Assembly (NCBI GenBank): GCA_033809415.1
Contig: JAPXLT010000063.1
Coordinates: 1-18,517, forward strand
Source: JAQVUB01 sp033809415
GTDB taxonomy: Bacteria > Verrucomicrobiota > Lentisphaeria > Oligosphaerales > Oligosphaeraceae
Direction of reading: 5' to 3'
DNA length: 18,517 bases
The position numbers were made by a program, and so were the translations under genes. The notes beneath the pieces are model-generated. The model was not told the origin of the DNA. It worked only from the letters and a program-made list of their open reading frames with translations, and did not search any database. Shown piece after piece: positions 1 through 6,664 of the stretch (position 1 is the stretch's first letter; each line of letters begins with the position of its first letter).

Positions 1-40
1 AGCCCTGCACCCTGCACCCTGCACCCTGCACCCTGCACCC
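1..40. repeat. CACCCTG heptamer array at left edge
   Basis: About five and a half perfect copies of a 7-bp unit (ccctgca) run from the window edge to 4 bases before the miaB stop codon, so the array lies directly downstream of miaB. The same heptamer makes a 20-copy array at 6673-6812. The array may continue outside the window. Confidence 0.9.
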
Positions 41-43
41 TTT

Positions 44-1387
44 TCATGCTTGCATGATATCTCCGAACAGGGAATTTGCCGTTGTCCGGCATATTTTCAC
101 TCTGCGCAACTGTCCGGGCGTGACCCCGTCCACTGGCGGAAATATACAGACTTTATTCAGATCGGTGCGTCCGGTCCAGCGCTTTTCATTGCGTTTGCTT
201 TGCCCTTCCACCAGTACTTCCACCGTTTGGGCAAGGTATCCTTTATTTCGCTTTTCCACGCTGTCGGTGAGATCATTGAGCAGAATCTGGTTACGCTCCA
301 TCTTCTGCTCTTCCGGTACATCATCATTCATGGTTTGGGCAGCCCTGGTACCCTCTCGCGGCGAGTATCGGAAGATATAGGCCATGTCATACTCGAGCTG
401 CTGCATCATCTGCCGGGTCTGCTCGAACTCCTCACGGGTTTCCCCCGGGAAACCGACGATGACATCGGTCGAGAACGTTGCTTGCGGCGACAATCTGCGT
501 ATGCTTTCAATGCACTGGCGATACTCCTCGACGGTATACCTCCGGTTCATCGCTTGCAAAATGCGGTTGCTGCCGGATTGCAAGGGAATATGGAAAGCCT
601 TGCATACTTTCGGCAGCGTGCAAACGGTTTCGATGAATTTCCGGTTCATGTAACGCACATGCGGGGATGTAAAACGGATGCGCAGCAAACCGGGAATCTC
701 CTGCAAAGCCTGAAGCAAATCAGCAAAAGCTGAAAATTCAGGATTGTAAATCCCTTCCCGACGCGCTTCTGCTACTCCATAGGCCGTGATATTCTGCCCG
801 AGCAGCAGGATTTCCTTTGTCCCGCAGGCAACCTGCTGCCGCACCTCCTCGACAATGGCAGCTATCGGACGGCTTTTTTCACGCCCGCGGGTATGCGGCA
901 CGATGCAATACGTGCAAAACTGGTCACAGCCCCGCATCACGGCAATGTAGGATGTCAAAGCCCCATCCTGATGCCCCGAAAGCCCCTTCCCGGCATCTCC
1001 CTCCAAGGACAGTGCTGAAAGGTGGGTTTCCCCTGCGGCCAACTTCGCAAAAATCTCCGGTACCTGATGCAGCTGTGCGGTGCCGACAACGAAATCCACA
1101 TGCGGCAGTTTCGCAAATAGGCTTTCCCCAAGACGCTGTGCCATGCAACCAATAATGCCGATTTTCAACCCCGGCTTCCGCAGTTTCAAACGCTTTAATA
1201 TGCCAATCTTCCCGATTACCTTGCGCTCCGCCTGATCCCGAACACTGCAAGTGTTGAAAATCAGTACATCGGCCGATTCCTCGTCAGCAACGCTCCGATG
1301 CCCGTGCGCCTCCAACAAGCAACATAATGCCTCAGAATCGCGCTCGTTCATCTGACAACCATACGTACGAAGGTGAAATGAATACAT
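44..1387 (-). CDS. miaB: tRNA-2-methylthio-N6-dimethylallyladenosine synthase MiaB
   Basis: Radical SAM methylthiotransferase that adds the 2-methylthio group to N6-isopentenyladenosine-37 of tRNAs reading UNN codons; cytoplasmic, carrying two 4Fe-4S clusters. The 447 residues match the usual family length. The N-terminal UPF0004 domain shows its three cluster cysteines: C11 in YGCQMN, C47 in NTCSVRDQAE and C81 in IGCMAQR. The radical SAM motif CxxxCxxC is C154, C158, C161 (RGCDQFCTYC), followed by VPHTRGREKSR, typical of MiaB rather than RimO or MtaB. A TRAM-like RNA-binding region occupies about the last 65 residues (VEVLVEGQSK, then GRTDLNKVC). The start is fixed because an in-frame stop lies a few codons upstream and YGCQMN must sit near the N-terminus; an AGG lies about 10 bases before the ATG. 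It is a lone gene with no partner on its strand. Confidence 0.96.
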   Translation of the reverse strand: MYSFHLRTYGCQMNERDSEALCCLLEAHGHRSVADEESADVLIFNTCSVRDQAERKVIGKIGILKRLKLRKPGLKIGIIGCMAQRLGESLFAKLPHVDFVVGTAQLHQVPEIFAKLAAGETHLSALSLEGDAGKGLSGHQDGALTSYIAVMRGCDQFCTYCIVPHTRGREKSRPIAAIVEEVRQQVACGTKEILLLGQNITAYGVAEARREGIYNPEFSAFADLLQALQEIPGLLRIRFTSPHVRYMNRKFIETVCTLPKVCKAFHIPLQSGSNRILQAMNRRYTVEEYRQCIESIRRLSPQATFSTDVIVGFPGETREEFEQTRQMMQQLEYDMAYIFRYSPREGTRAAQTMNDDVPEEQKMERNQILLNDLTDSVEKRNKGYLAQTVEVLVEGQSKRNEKRWTGRTDLNKVCIFPPVDGVTPGQLRRVKICRTTANSLFGDIMQA

Positions 1388-1414
1388 CTCCCGATACCTA
1401 ACCTAAATAAACTC

Positions 1415-1441
1415 AAAAAATCACCACAGAACAACTCTGTG
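1415..1441 (-). terminator. Small hairpin plus T-run upstream of miaB (possible attenuator)
   Basis: On the minus strand CACAGA and TCTGTG form a 6-bp stem around a 5-base loop, followed four bases later by six T residues, about 30 bases before the miaB start. A TATATT box lies just upstream (about 1450-1457), so a transcript could start before the hairpin. The stem has only three G-C pairs, so termination would be weak. Confidence 0.3.
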
Positions 1442-1546
1442 TAATCGCTTAATATAACGCCAAAAATAACGACTATACCCACCGAAAATCTTAATGAGAA
1501 CTTAGGGTGTGCAGCACCACAGCGCATTCAAACGACATAATGAGTG

Positions 1547-1609
1547 TTTTTAATGGACAGGGACACGAATGGACAGCATGGACTTGACGTTTAATGAACG
1601 AATGGACAG
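1547..1609 (+). repeat. TGGACA-type degenerate repeats
   Basis: Irregular TGGACA/TGGAC units. ACGAATGGACAG occurs at 1565-1576 and 1598-1609, and again at 2001-2012 in the leader of the winged-helix gene. The first 22 bases, from TTTTTAATGGACAG onward, recur exactly at 18432-18453. The units are complementary to the TGTCCA units of the following array (1638-1795), so the two blocks can pair as a long imperfect hairpin. Confidence 0.8.
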
Positions 1610-1637
1610 GCATAAAAAAATGTCACCTGCTGTGCGT

Positions 1638-1795
1638 GTCCATTCCTGTCCATCGTCCATTGTCCATTCAGCAGTCCATTCTTGTCTATTCCGTCCATCG
1701 TGTCCATTCCTGTCCATCGTCCATTGTCCATTCAGCAGTCCATTCTTGTCTATTCCGTCCATCGTGTCCATTCCTGTCCATCGTCCATTGTCCAT
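1638..1795. repeat. 64-bp tandem repeat, about 2.5 copies
   Basis: Two full copies (1638-1701 and 1702-1765) and a 30-base partial third (1766-1795), apparently identical to one another. Each unit is itself built from TGTCCAT/CGTCCAT subunits. ORFs reading through it on both strands are low-complexity artefacts. Near identity indicates recent or ongoing copy-number change. Confidence 0.92.
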
Positions 1796-1828
1796 AAAAA
1801 AAACAACCTGGCCCGCCAGATAATAACT

Positions 1829-1994
1829 TAGTGTAGTAAAGTAAACTATAGTATACTTAACTTAATTAAACTATACTTTACTATTTCCAAGCAGGGCTTT
1901 TGGCGATGGGGCTTTTTATGTGCTTTTCATGTATGCGCTTCTAGTTTTTTGTGTATTAAAAATTGAAGAAATAGTGTAGTATGTTATAGTAAGT
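1829..1994. promoter_or_regulatory. AT-rich repeat block, candidate operator or centromere-like site
   Basis: A sharply AT-rich stretch before the winged-helix/tubulin-like gene pair. TAGTGTAGTA occurs at 1829-1838 and 1972-1981. TAGTAAAGTA (1834-1843) is the exact inverse of TACTTTACTA (1874-1883). TAAACTATA occurs at 1842-1850 and 1867-1875. TATAGTA occurs at 1847-1853 and 1985-1991. Known tubC sites of plasmid TubRZ operons are clusters of short repeats upstream of tubR that bind TubR; the arrangement here is similar in position. One repeat lies inside the predicted promoter spacer, so autoregulation is plausible. Binding is inferred, not shown. Confidence 0.5.
1963..1990 (+). promoter_or_regulatory. 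Predicted sigma70-type promoter of the winged-helix/tubulin-like operon
   Basis: TTGAAG (1963-1968) and TATAGT (1985-1990) are separated by 16 bases. A transcript would start near 1997, giving a leader of about 36 bases. The TAGTGTAGTA repeat (1972-1981) lies within the spacer, where a bound repressor would block RNA polymerase. Confidence 0.45.
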
Positions 1995-2032
1995 ACAAAT
2001 ACGAATGGACAGAGTAGAGGAACGGTGGTAAG

Positions 2033-2392
2033 ATGTCAGGAAAAGTTCAGGTAGCGGGTCAGGAGGCTTCTGATTTATTTGAGCTTCAGGTTTCCCGTTT
2101 AGGCGAGGCGCATTATCTTTTGCTACTTTGGTCTGCGAAGGGTGAGGGCATATCGCGCAAGTATAACCTGACGAATTTTTTTGATGATTTGAAGCATTTG
2201 GGCATTACTCGTACGAAGCAGACTGCCGTTGCTGTTATCGAGGCGATGGCTTCGCTATGCTTCATAGAAGTGCGCGACGAGCGGAATCGCAAGAACATTT
2301 ACATAACCAGGCACGGTGCCAGGGCTTTGGCCAGGCTGGTCGAAAGTCGCCGTTACGAAGCAAAGAATTCGGCATTTTTGGAGGACCGTTAA
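2033..2392 (+). CDS. Small winged-helix DNA-binding protein, TubR-like by position
   Basis: 119 residues with the look of a compact winged-helix domain. A helical N-terminal part (about residues 15-35) is followed by a helix-turn-helix region (about 43-75: NLTNFFDDLKHLGITRTKQT then AVAVIEAMASLCF). The wing is IEVRDERNRKNIYITRHG (about 78-95), and a last helix (ARALARLVESRR) could serve in dimerisation. No ligand-binding domain is present. An AGAGG precedes the ATG by about 12 bases. The gene stops one base before the start of the tubulin-like gene, so the two are almost certainly co-translated. Position, size and fold type match TubR, the DNA-binding adaptor of TubZ filaments; a MarR- or PadR-like regulator acting only as repressor is the alternative. 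Homology to TubR was not tested. Confidence 0.8.
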   Translation: MSGKVQVAGQEASDLFELQVSRLGEAHYLLLLWSAKGEGISRKYNLTNFFDDLKHLGITRTKQTAVAVIEAMASLCFIEVRDERNRKNIYITRHGARALARLVESRRYEAKNSAFLEDR

Positions 2393-2393
2393 G

Positions 2394-3491
2394 ATGACAG
2401 TAGGCATAGGTGGTGCGGGTTGCAAGATCGCGGCGAAATTGGACGAAGACGCGGTTCTGGTCAATGTATCCGAGACGGAGTTGAATAAAGTCCCAGGCGG
2501 CGGGCGGCGGATTCTTGCCGGATTGCGTGCCGGCAGGGGGCAATTCAAAGGGTCTCGTAAGGATCGTGAAATCGGTCTGGACGCATATCTGTCGGTGAAG
2601 CGCGAGCTGTTGGGCCTGATCAAGGGAAATATGGTGTTCAGCTCAACCGGAGGCGGTACCGGAAACGGGATCACCAGCGGGATTCTCCAGGATTTGACAA
2701 AGGAAGAGAACATTGCCACGGAGGACAAGACTTTTTTCGGGCTGATCTTGCCTTATGCGCGGCTCGAATCGAGTGAATTCGTCAGCAACACCTCGGAATT
2801 TCTGGCTGGTCCCTTGGCGGATGCGATCGACAGCGGCAATACCGGGAACATCGTATTGTTCAGCAACCGCCTGAAATTTGAGAAGAAGATTTCCGAGGAA
2901 CGCTTCAACAAGATGTTGGTGGAATCGTTGAAGGTCTTCTTATCGATACCGGACAAGAATGAGCAGCTCAAACTGCTGGATGGGCACATAGACCATGAGG
3001 ATTTCCTGTTGTATTTGTCGAAGCCGTATTTCAATCATTTCACATATTTCAACTACAAGCCTGAGGCACCCTTCGAGAAACAGTTGAATCAGAACTCGAA
3101 CAAGCTTTTGCTCGAGACGGAAAATCCGATTGAAGCGATGTTCCTGCTCGAGGTTCCGGAGAAGGGAGACCCGACGATCTTCTATGACATCGTCGAATAC
3201 TTCACCGAACGGAATGTATCGCCGGTTTACAGCGTGGTTGAGAATCCGGAGGTGAAGGAGCCTTTCATCACTGTATCCCTGCTGTATTCGCGCAAGCCGG
3301 CGGAGTTGGTGAATGACTTCAACAAAATCGCCGAGAAGCACGCCCAGGCCAAAGTACAGAAATCCCTTGACCAGTATGTCGCGCTGGAAAAACTGAATGT
3401 CAACCTTGAGGACGAGGCAAAGCAGGCAGTCAAACAACGTGGCGAGGAGGAGGAGATTCTGGCCATTCTGAAACGCCTCGGCAAACTTTAA
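2394..3491 (+). CDS. Divergent tubulin/FtsZ-superfamily GTPase (TubZ/FtsZ-like)
   Basis: 365 residues, a predicted nucleotide-dependent filament protein. Tubulin-fold signatures appear in order: T1 loop GIGGAGCK (4-11); T3-like NVSETELNKV (24-33); an RxGxG-like region (45-62); T4 signature GGGTGNG (86-92) within SSTGGGTGNG; T6-like NRL (158-160); and a T7-like HIDHED (198-203) keeping both acidic residues of the FtsZ NxDxxD loop, so it should hydrolyse GTP on polymerisation. The second half is too divergent to assign. The tail is a charged helix ending EEEEILAILKRLGKL, which recalls the short C-terminal anchor peptide of FtsZ. The ATG at 2394 is chosen over an upstream in-frame start because GGAGG lies 9 bases before it and the T1 loop then falls at the N-terminus. 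It is not flanked by dcw cell-division genes; with the winged-helix gene it resembles a TubRZ operon. Other FtsZ-like families of unknown role are the alternative. Confidence 0.88.
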   Translation: MTVGIGGAGCKIAAKLDEDAVLVNVSETELNKVPGGGRRILAGLRAGRGQFKGSRKDREIGLDAYLSVKRELLGLIKGNMVFSSTGGGTGNGITSGILQDLTKEENIATEDKTFFGLILPYARLESSEFVSNTSEFLAGPLADAIDSGNTGNIVLFSNRLKFEKKISEERFNKMLVESLKVFLSIPDKNEQLKLLDGHIDHEDFLLYLSKPYFNHFTYFNYKPEAPFEKQLNQNSNKLLLETENPIEAMFLLEVPEKGDPTIFYDIVEYFTERNVSPVYSVVENPEVKEPFITVSLLYSRKPAELVNDFNKIAEKHAQAKVQKSLDQYVALEKLNVNLEDEAKQAVKQRGEEEEILAILKRLGKL

Positions 3492-3497
3492 CAACAA

Positions 3498-3614
3498 CTT
3501 AACAACGAAAAGACCCGAAACGACTCGAAAGTTTTTATTAGGGGCGTTGCTTTGACGGGTGGGACTGCATAAGGCTTAAAAAGGTGGCGCGACCGGTACC
3601 GGTTGCGAATTCTG
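3498..3614 (+). repeat. Dispersed repeat copy A (modules 1 and 2)
   Basis: Module 1 (3498-3544) has the ACGAAA-rich form ending in TATTAGGGG. Module 2 (3545-3614) contains a strong hairpin at 3588-3607 with a perfect ACCGGTACCGGT core (3592-3603). The copy begins 7 bases after the tubulin-like stop codon and runs up to the start of the kinase gene, filling the whole gap between them. Confidence 0.8.
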
Positions 3615-3616
3615 TA

Positions 3617-5005
3617 ATGAAAATGGACAAGCAAGACGATAATAAAAACGGTTCCTTCGCAGTTCCAGATCAGGGAAAAAGAAAGTACCTATCCGGTCCA
3701 TTGAAGAAAGAAGAACCGGCACCCAAAAAAGAACCGGCTCCTCCCAACGAGGAGAAGGAAAGTGCAGGGCGGCGGTATTTGCATCCGCGGACATTGCAGA
3801 AGGACAAGAGTGTCATCCTCGAGACACAGCTGATCGATGTCAGCAAAGTCCGTGAAAGAAGGCGTGCCGCCATGGCGGAGGAAGAGGATGACTCGATCCG
3901 GATCAAGAGTGCAAATTCATCGGATCAGGAGGCGCAAAGGCCAACTTGGCAGGAGGAAAGCAACGAGACGCCTGACGATGAACCCGACACCGGCTCGGCA
4001 CTTAGCAGAAAAGCTGTGCGGACTCTGGAAAGTGTTCCCATTCCGCATGTCATACCGGAGTTGACAGAGGAGGCCATCGCCGAAATCCGGGCAGCTGGAA
4101 AGACGGGGGATTACACTCTTTTGGAACCGATAGCCAAAGGTGCGGAAAGCATTCTCTACAAAGCAAAAGCGGGTTCCTGGATTTTCTGTGTCAAAGCTAT
4201 TCGCAACCGCTGGGACGGCTTTATTGGAAACAGCAAAACCAAGCACAACCAGGAAAAACTGCAAGATGTCTCCTACAGCACAAAACTCCGCCGCTTGCGC
4301 AATGAATACGATGTCGCCAGGGCGTTATTCAATGCTCATGAGGAGATGCCGGTGGTCAAGGTGCTCTACCTGCGCAGAGTCACCCGTCTCGGTCTCGAAC
4401 TGGGCTACGATCTGCTGATGGAATACATCCAGGGGCATGATTTGTCCGACCGCAACATCTTGAAAAAATTCGGCGTCGATGATAAGATTCGGCTGATGTA
4501 CCAGGCAATCCAGGCAGTGAACTATATGCACAAGCGCAAGTTCATTCACCTCGATATCAAACCCTCCAATTTCATGATCACACGAACCGGAAAAGTGCGC
4601 CTGATTGACTTTGGCATCTCCGTGTTCAGCGGCTTCAAAGGGCGTTCCATCACCGGCACAACCGGCTATCTTTCACCGGAGCAGGTGGCCAAGGAAACCC
4701 TCAACGAAGCCACTGATATCTTTGCCCTGGGAGTGACGTTTTCCACCTTTTTCGGCGGCAAACCCCTCCAGCAAAATCAGGAAGAATTGTTACAGCGTTC
4801 CGTACGCCGCGATGCGCGTTTCCACCTGGAAAGCGGAAACGTCTCCGCCATCGCGGATTTACCGGAACTTACTGACAGGCCGCAAATCGCTGAGATCATC
4901 AGGAATTGCTCGATTCTCAAACGTGAAAACCGCATTCAAAACTGCCCGAGCCTGCTGATGCAGCTGCAACAAGCCGCAAAAACCTACGGCCTGAACTTGG
5001 AATAA
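3617..5005 (+). CDS. Cytoplasmic eukaryotic-type Ser/Thr protein kinase
   Basis: Predicted to transfer phosphate from ATP to Ser/Thr of partner proteins. The first 160 or so residues are charged, Pro/Glu/Lys-rich and probably disordered. The kinase domain spans about 165-440 in 462-residue numbering: a degenerate glycine loop (AKGAESILYKAK), VAIK-type lysine K193 (CVKAIR), candidate helix-C glutamate E230, hinge LLMEYIQG, catalytic loop HLDIKPSNF with D313, DFG at 331-333, and GYLSPEQ as the APE-type motif. HLD instead of HRD makes it a non-RD kinase, so activation-loop phosphorylation may not be needed. No membrane segment or PASTA repeats are seen. An earlier GTG (3584) lies inside a dispersed repeat, so ATG 3617 (or 3623) is preferred; no clear ribosome site is visible. 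Its place after the tubulin-like gene makes that protein a candidate substrate, by inference only. Confidence 0.92.
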   Translation: MKMDKQDDNKNGSFAVPDQGKRKYLSGPLKKEEPAPKKEPAPPNEEKESAGRRYLHPRTLQKDKSVILETQLIDVSKVRERRRAAMAEEEDDSIRIKSANSSDQEAQRPTWQEESNETPDDEPDTGSALSRKAVRTLESVPIPHVIPELTEEAIAEIRAAGKTGDYTLLEPIAKGAESILYKAKAGSWIFCVKAIRNRWDGFIGNSKTKHNQEKLQDVSYSTKLRRLRNEYDVARALFNAHEEMPVVKVLYLRRVTRLGLELGYDLLMEYIQGHDLSDRNILKKFGVDDKIRLMYQAIQAVNYMHKRKFIHLDIKPSNFMITRTGKVRLIDFGISVFSGFKGRSITGTTGYLSPEQVAKETLNEATDIFALGVTFSTFFGGKPLQQNQEELLQRSVRRDARFHLESGNVSAIADLPELTDRPQIAEIIRNCSILKRENRIQNCPSLLMQLQQAAKTYGLNLE

Positions 5006-5020
5006 CACGGACAGGACTCA

Positions 5021-5146
5021 TTTTTTAACCACGAAAGCCACGAAAAGCCACGAAAATTTTTATAGGGTTGTGGCTTCGACGGCTGAGACTGCATGCGGTT
5101 TAAAAAGTAGCGCAACCGTCTCGGTTGTGATTGATGCTTGCCTTCC
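5021..5146 (+). repeat. Dispersed repeat copy B (modules 1 and 2)
   Basis: Module 1 (5021-5067) consists of TTTTTTAACC followed by ACGAAA-type units and ends TATAGGG. Module 2 (5068-5146) carries the hairpin CGCAACCG-TCT-CGGTTGTG at 5111-5129. It lies 15 bases after the kinase stop and ends 20 bases before argJ. It is close in sequence to copy E. Confidence 0.88.
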
Positions 5147-5166
5147 TTACGCTAGAGAGTACAACT

Positions 5167-6399
5167 ATGAATATACGAGTTTTAGAAAACGGCTCGGTGA
5201 CCACTCCGGCGGGTTTCACCGCCAGCGGAATCACCGCAGGATTAAAAAAAAGTGGTCAGCCGGACATGGCGCTGCTGTTTTGTTCACAGCCGGCAGTTGC
5301 GGCGGCGGCGTTCACCAGCAATGTGTTTGCGGCGGCACCCGTGCAGTGGGATCGTCAGATCATGGCGGCAGGCAAACCGGTGCGTGCAGTCATCATCAAC
5401 AGCGGAAATGCCAATGCCTGCACCGGAACACAAGGAATCGAGGACGCACGCTGCATGGCTGCAAAAACAGCGGAGCTGCTGAAAATCGAGCCTGAAGAGG
5501 TGCTTGTTTCCTCGACTGGGCGCATTGGGGTACCGATGCCCATGCAGATCATCCAAAACGGCATTCAGATGGCCGTCCAGGCTTTGTCCATCGAGGGCGG
5601 CCTAAACGCTGCCAAAGCGATCATGACCACCGATACCCGGGCAAAGCATCTCGCAGTTAGTTTCGAGGTCGGCGGAAAGACGGTGCATATCGGAGGCATG
5701 ACTAAAGGCGCCGGCATGATTGCACCGCAAATGCGTCCCTGTCCGCCACAAGCAACCATGCTGGCCTATCTGACTACCGACGCGGTGATTGAGCAAGCAG
5801 CCCTGCACGCTTGCCTTGCAGACAGCCTGGATCACTCCTTCAACCGCATCATCGTCGATGGTGACACCAGCACCAACGATACCTTGATTGCGCTGGCCAG
5901 CAACTTGGCCGGCAATCCAGAGATCAAAAAAGGGACTGAAGACTACCGCAATTTCTGCCTTGCCTTCCGTCAGGTTGCCGGGACTCTGGCGCGTGAGATG
6001 GTTCTTGACGGCGAGGGCGTCACGCATTTTGTCGAGTTGCAAGTGCACGGCACAGAAACCGATGCAGACGCACGGCGGGTCGCCGAAGCAATCGCCCGCT
6101 CGCCGCTTTGCAAGACGGCTTGGTTCGGCGGCGATCCCAACTGGGGTCGCATCCTGGCGGCGGCAGGTTACAGCGGCGTCCAATTCAATCCCGATGAAGT
6201 CGATCTCGATTATGAAGATGTCCCGATCGTCCGCAAAGGCCGGGATGCCGGCACGCCGGAGTCCGAGCAGGTCAAAGCCCTCGAAGGCCGCGAGATTCAT
6301 ATCAATCTCAAACTGGGCCGGGGGCAGGGCGCCTTTACCATCTGGACCTGCGATCTGACCTACGAATATGTAAAAATCAATGCCGACTACCATACCTGA
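5167..6399 (+). CDS. argJ: Bifunctional ornithine acetyltransferase / N-acetylglutamate synthase ArgJ
   Basis: Transfers the acetyl group from N-acetylornithine to glutamate, closing the acetyl cycle of arginine synthesis; bifunctional members also use acetyl-CoA. 410 residues, normal length. Visible family motifs: SGNANACTG near residue 80, STGRIG (116-121), GGMTKGAGMIAP before the self-cleavage site, ATMLAYLTTDA with nucleophile Thr197, DGDTSTND (231-238), GDPNWGRI (322-329) and the C-terminal CDLTYEYVKINADYHT. Self-cleavage before Thr197 would give alpha and beta chains. Six residues (RPCPPQ) sit between MIAPQM and ATML, where the family normally reads MIAPNMATML. ATG 5167 is chosen because NIRVLENGSVTTPAGF matches the usual N-terminus; upstream in-frame starts lie in or next to a dispersed repeat. 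No other arg gene is nearby, so it is probably transcribed alone. Confidence 0.96.
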   Translation: MNIRVLENGSVTTPAGFTASGITAGLKKSGQPDMALLFCSQPAVAAAAFTSNVFAAAPVQWDRQIMAAGKPVRAVIINSGNANACTGTQGIEDARCMAAKTAELLKIEPEEVLVSSTGRIGVPMPMQIIQNGIQMAVQALSIEGGLNAAKAIMTTDTRAKHLAVSFEVGGKTVHIGGMTKGAGMIAPQMRPCPPQATMLAYLTTDAVIEQAALHACLADSLDHSFNRIIVDGDTSTNDTLIALASNLAGNPEIKKGTEDYRNFCLAFRQVAGTLAREMVLDGEGVTHFVELQVHGTETDADARRVAEAIARSPLCKTAWFGGDPNWGRILAAAGYSGVQFNPDEVDLDYEDVPIVRKGRDAGTPESEQVKALEGREIHINLKLGRGQGAFTIWTCDLTYEYVKINADYHT

Positions 6400-6400
6400 A

Positions 6401-6431
6401 AGGGGGCAGGGGGCAGGGGGCAGGGGGCAGG
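6401..6431 (+). repeat. AGGGGGC x4 G-rich heptamers
   Basis: Four perfect 7-bp units begin one base after the argJ stop codon (TGA 6397-6399). They provide four runs of five G separated by two bases, so a G-quadruplex is possible in this strand or in the argJ mRNA tail. Read on the other strand they are a variant of the CACCCTG heptamer. Confidence 0.85.
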
Positions 6432-6597
6432 TTTAAAGAGTGGCGCGACCGTCCCGGTTGCGGGGTCTGTTTACTCTGCTACGCCCGAATTGTCACAGGG
6501 GAAGGGCGGCAAGTTTTAAAGAGTGGCGCGACCGTCCCGGTTGCGGAGTGCATTTATTCTTCCACGCCCGAATTGTCACAGGGGAAGGGCGGCAAGT
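6432..6597 (+). repeat. 83-bp direct tandem duplication with module-2 hairpins
   Basis: Two copies (6432-6514 and 6515-6597) share TTTAAAGAGTGGCGCGACCG, the hairpin CGCGACCG-TCC-CGGTTGCG (6444-6462 and 6527-6545), and GAATTGTCACAGGGGAAGGG. They are related to module 2 of the dispersed family but lack module 1. The bases 6598-6660 between this and the heptamer array hold only short GTGCGTAGTGCG-type repetition and no gene. Confidence 0.85.
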
Positions 6598-6664
6598 GCG
6601 TAGTGCGATGTGCGATGTGCGTAAGAGGGCAGGGCGGAGATCGCTTTCTTCTGTCCACAATGTC

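Noticed and set aside
50..733. 227-codon plus-strand ORF opposite miaB
   Set aside because: Fully antisense to a clearly recognised miaB; the translation has no recognisable motif.
1638..1795. CRISPR-like array
   Set aside because: The whole 64-bp unit repeats without unique spacers, and no cas genes are present.
1550..1823. ORFs on both strands rich in MDNGRW or HSCPSS units
   Set aside because: They only translate the 64-bp and TGGACA repeats; no ribosome site.
2316..2393. 26-residue N-terminal extension of the tubulin-like GTPase
   Set aside because: It overlaps the end of the winged-helix gene; GGAGG and the T1 loop position support ATG 2394.
5602..6393. 263-codon minus-strand ORF opposite argJ
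   Set aside because: Antisense shadow of argJ without motifs.
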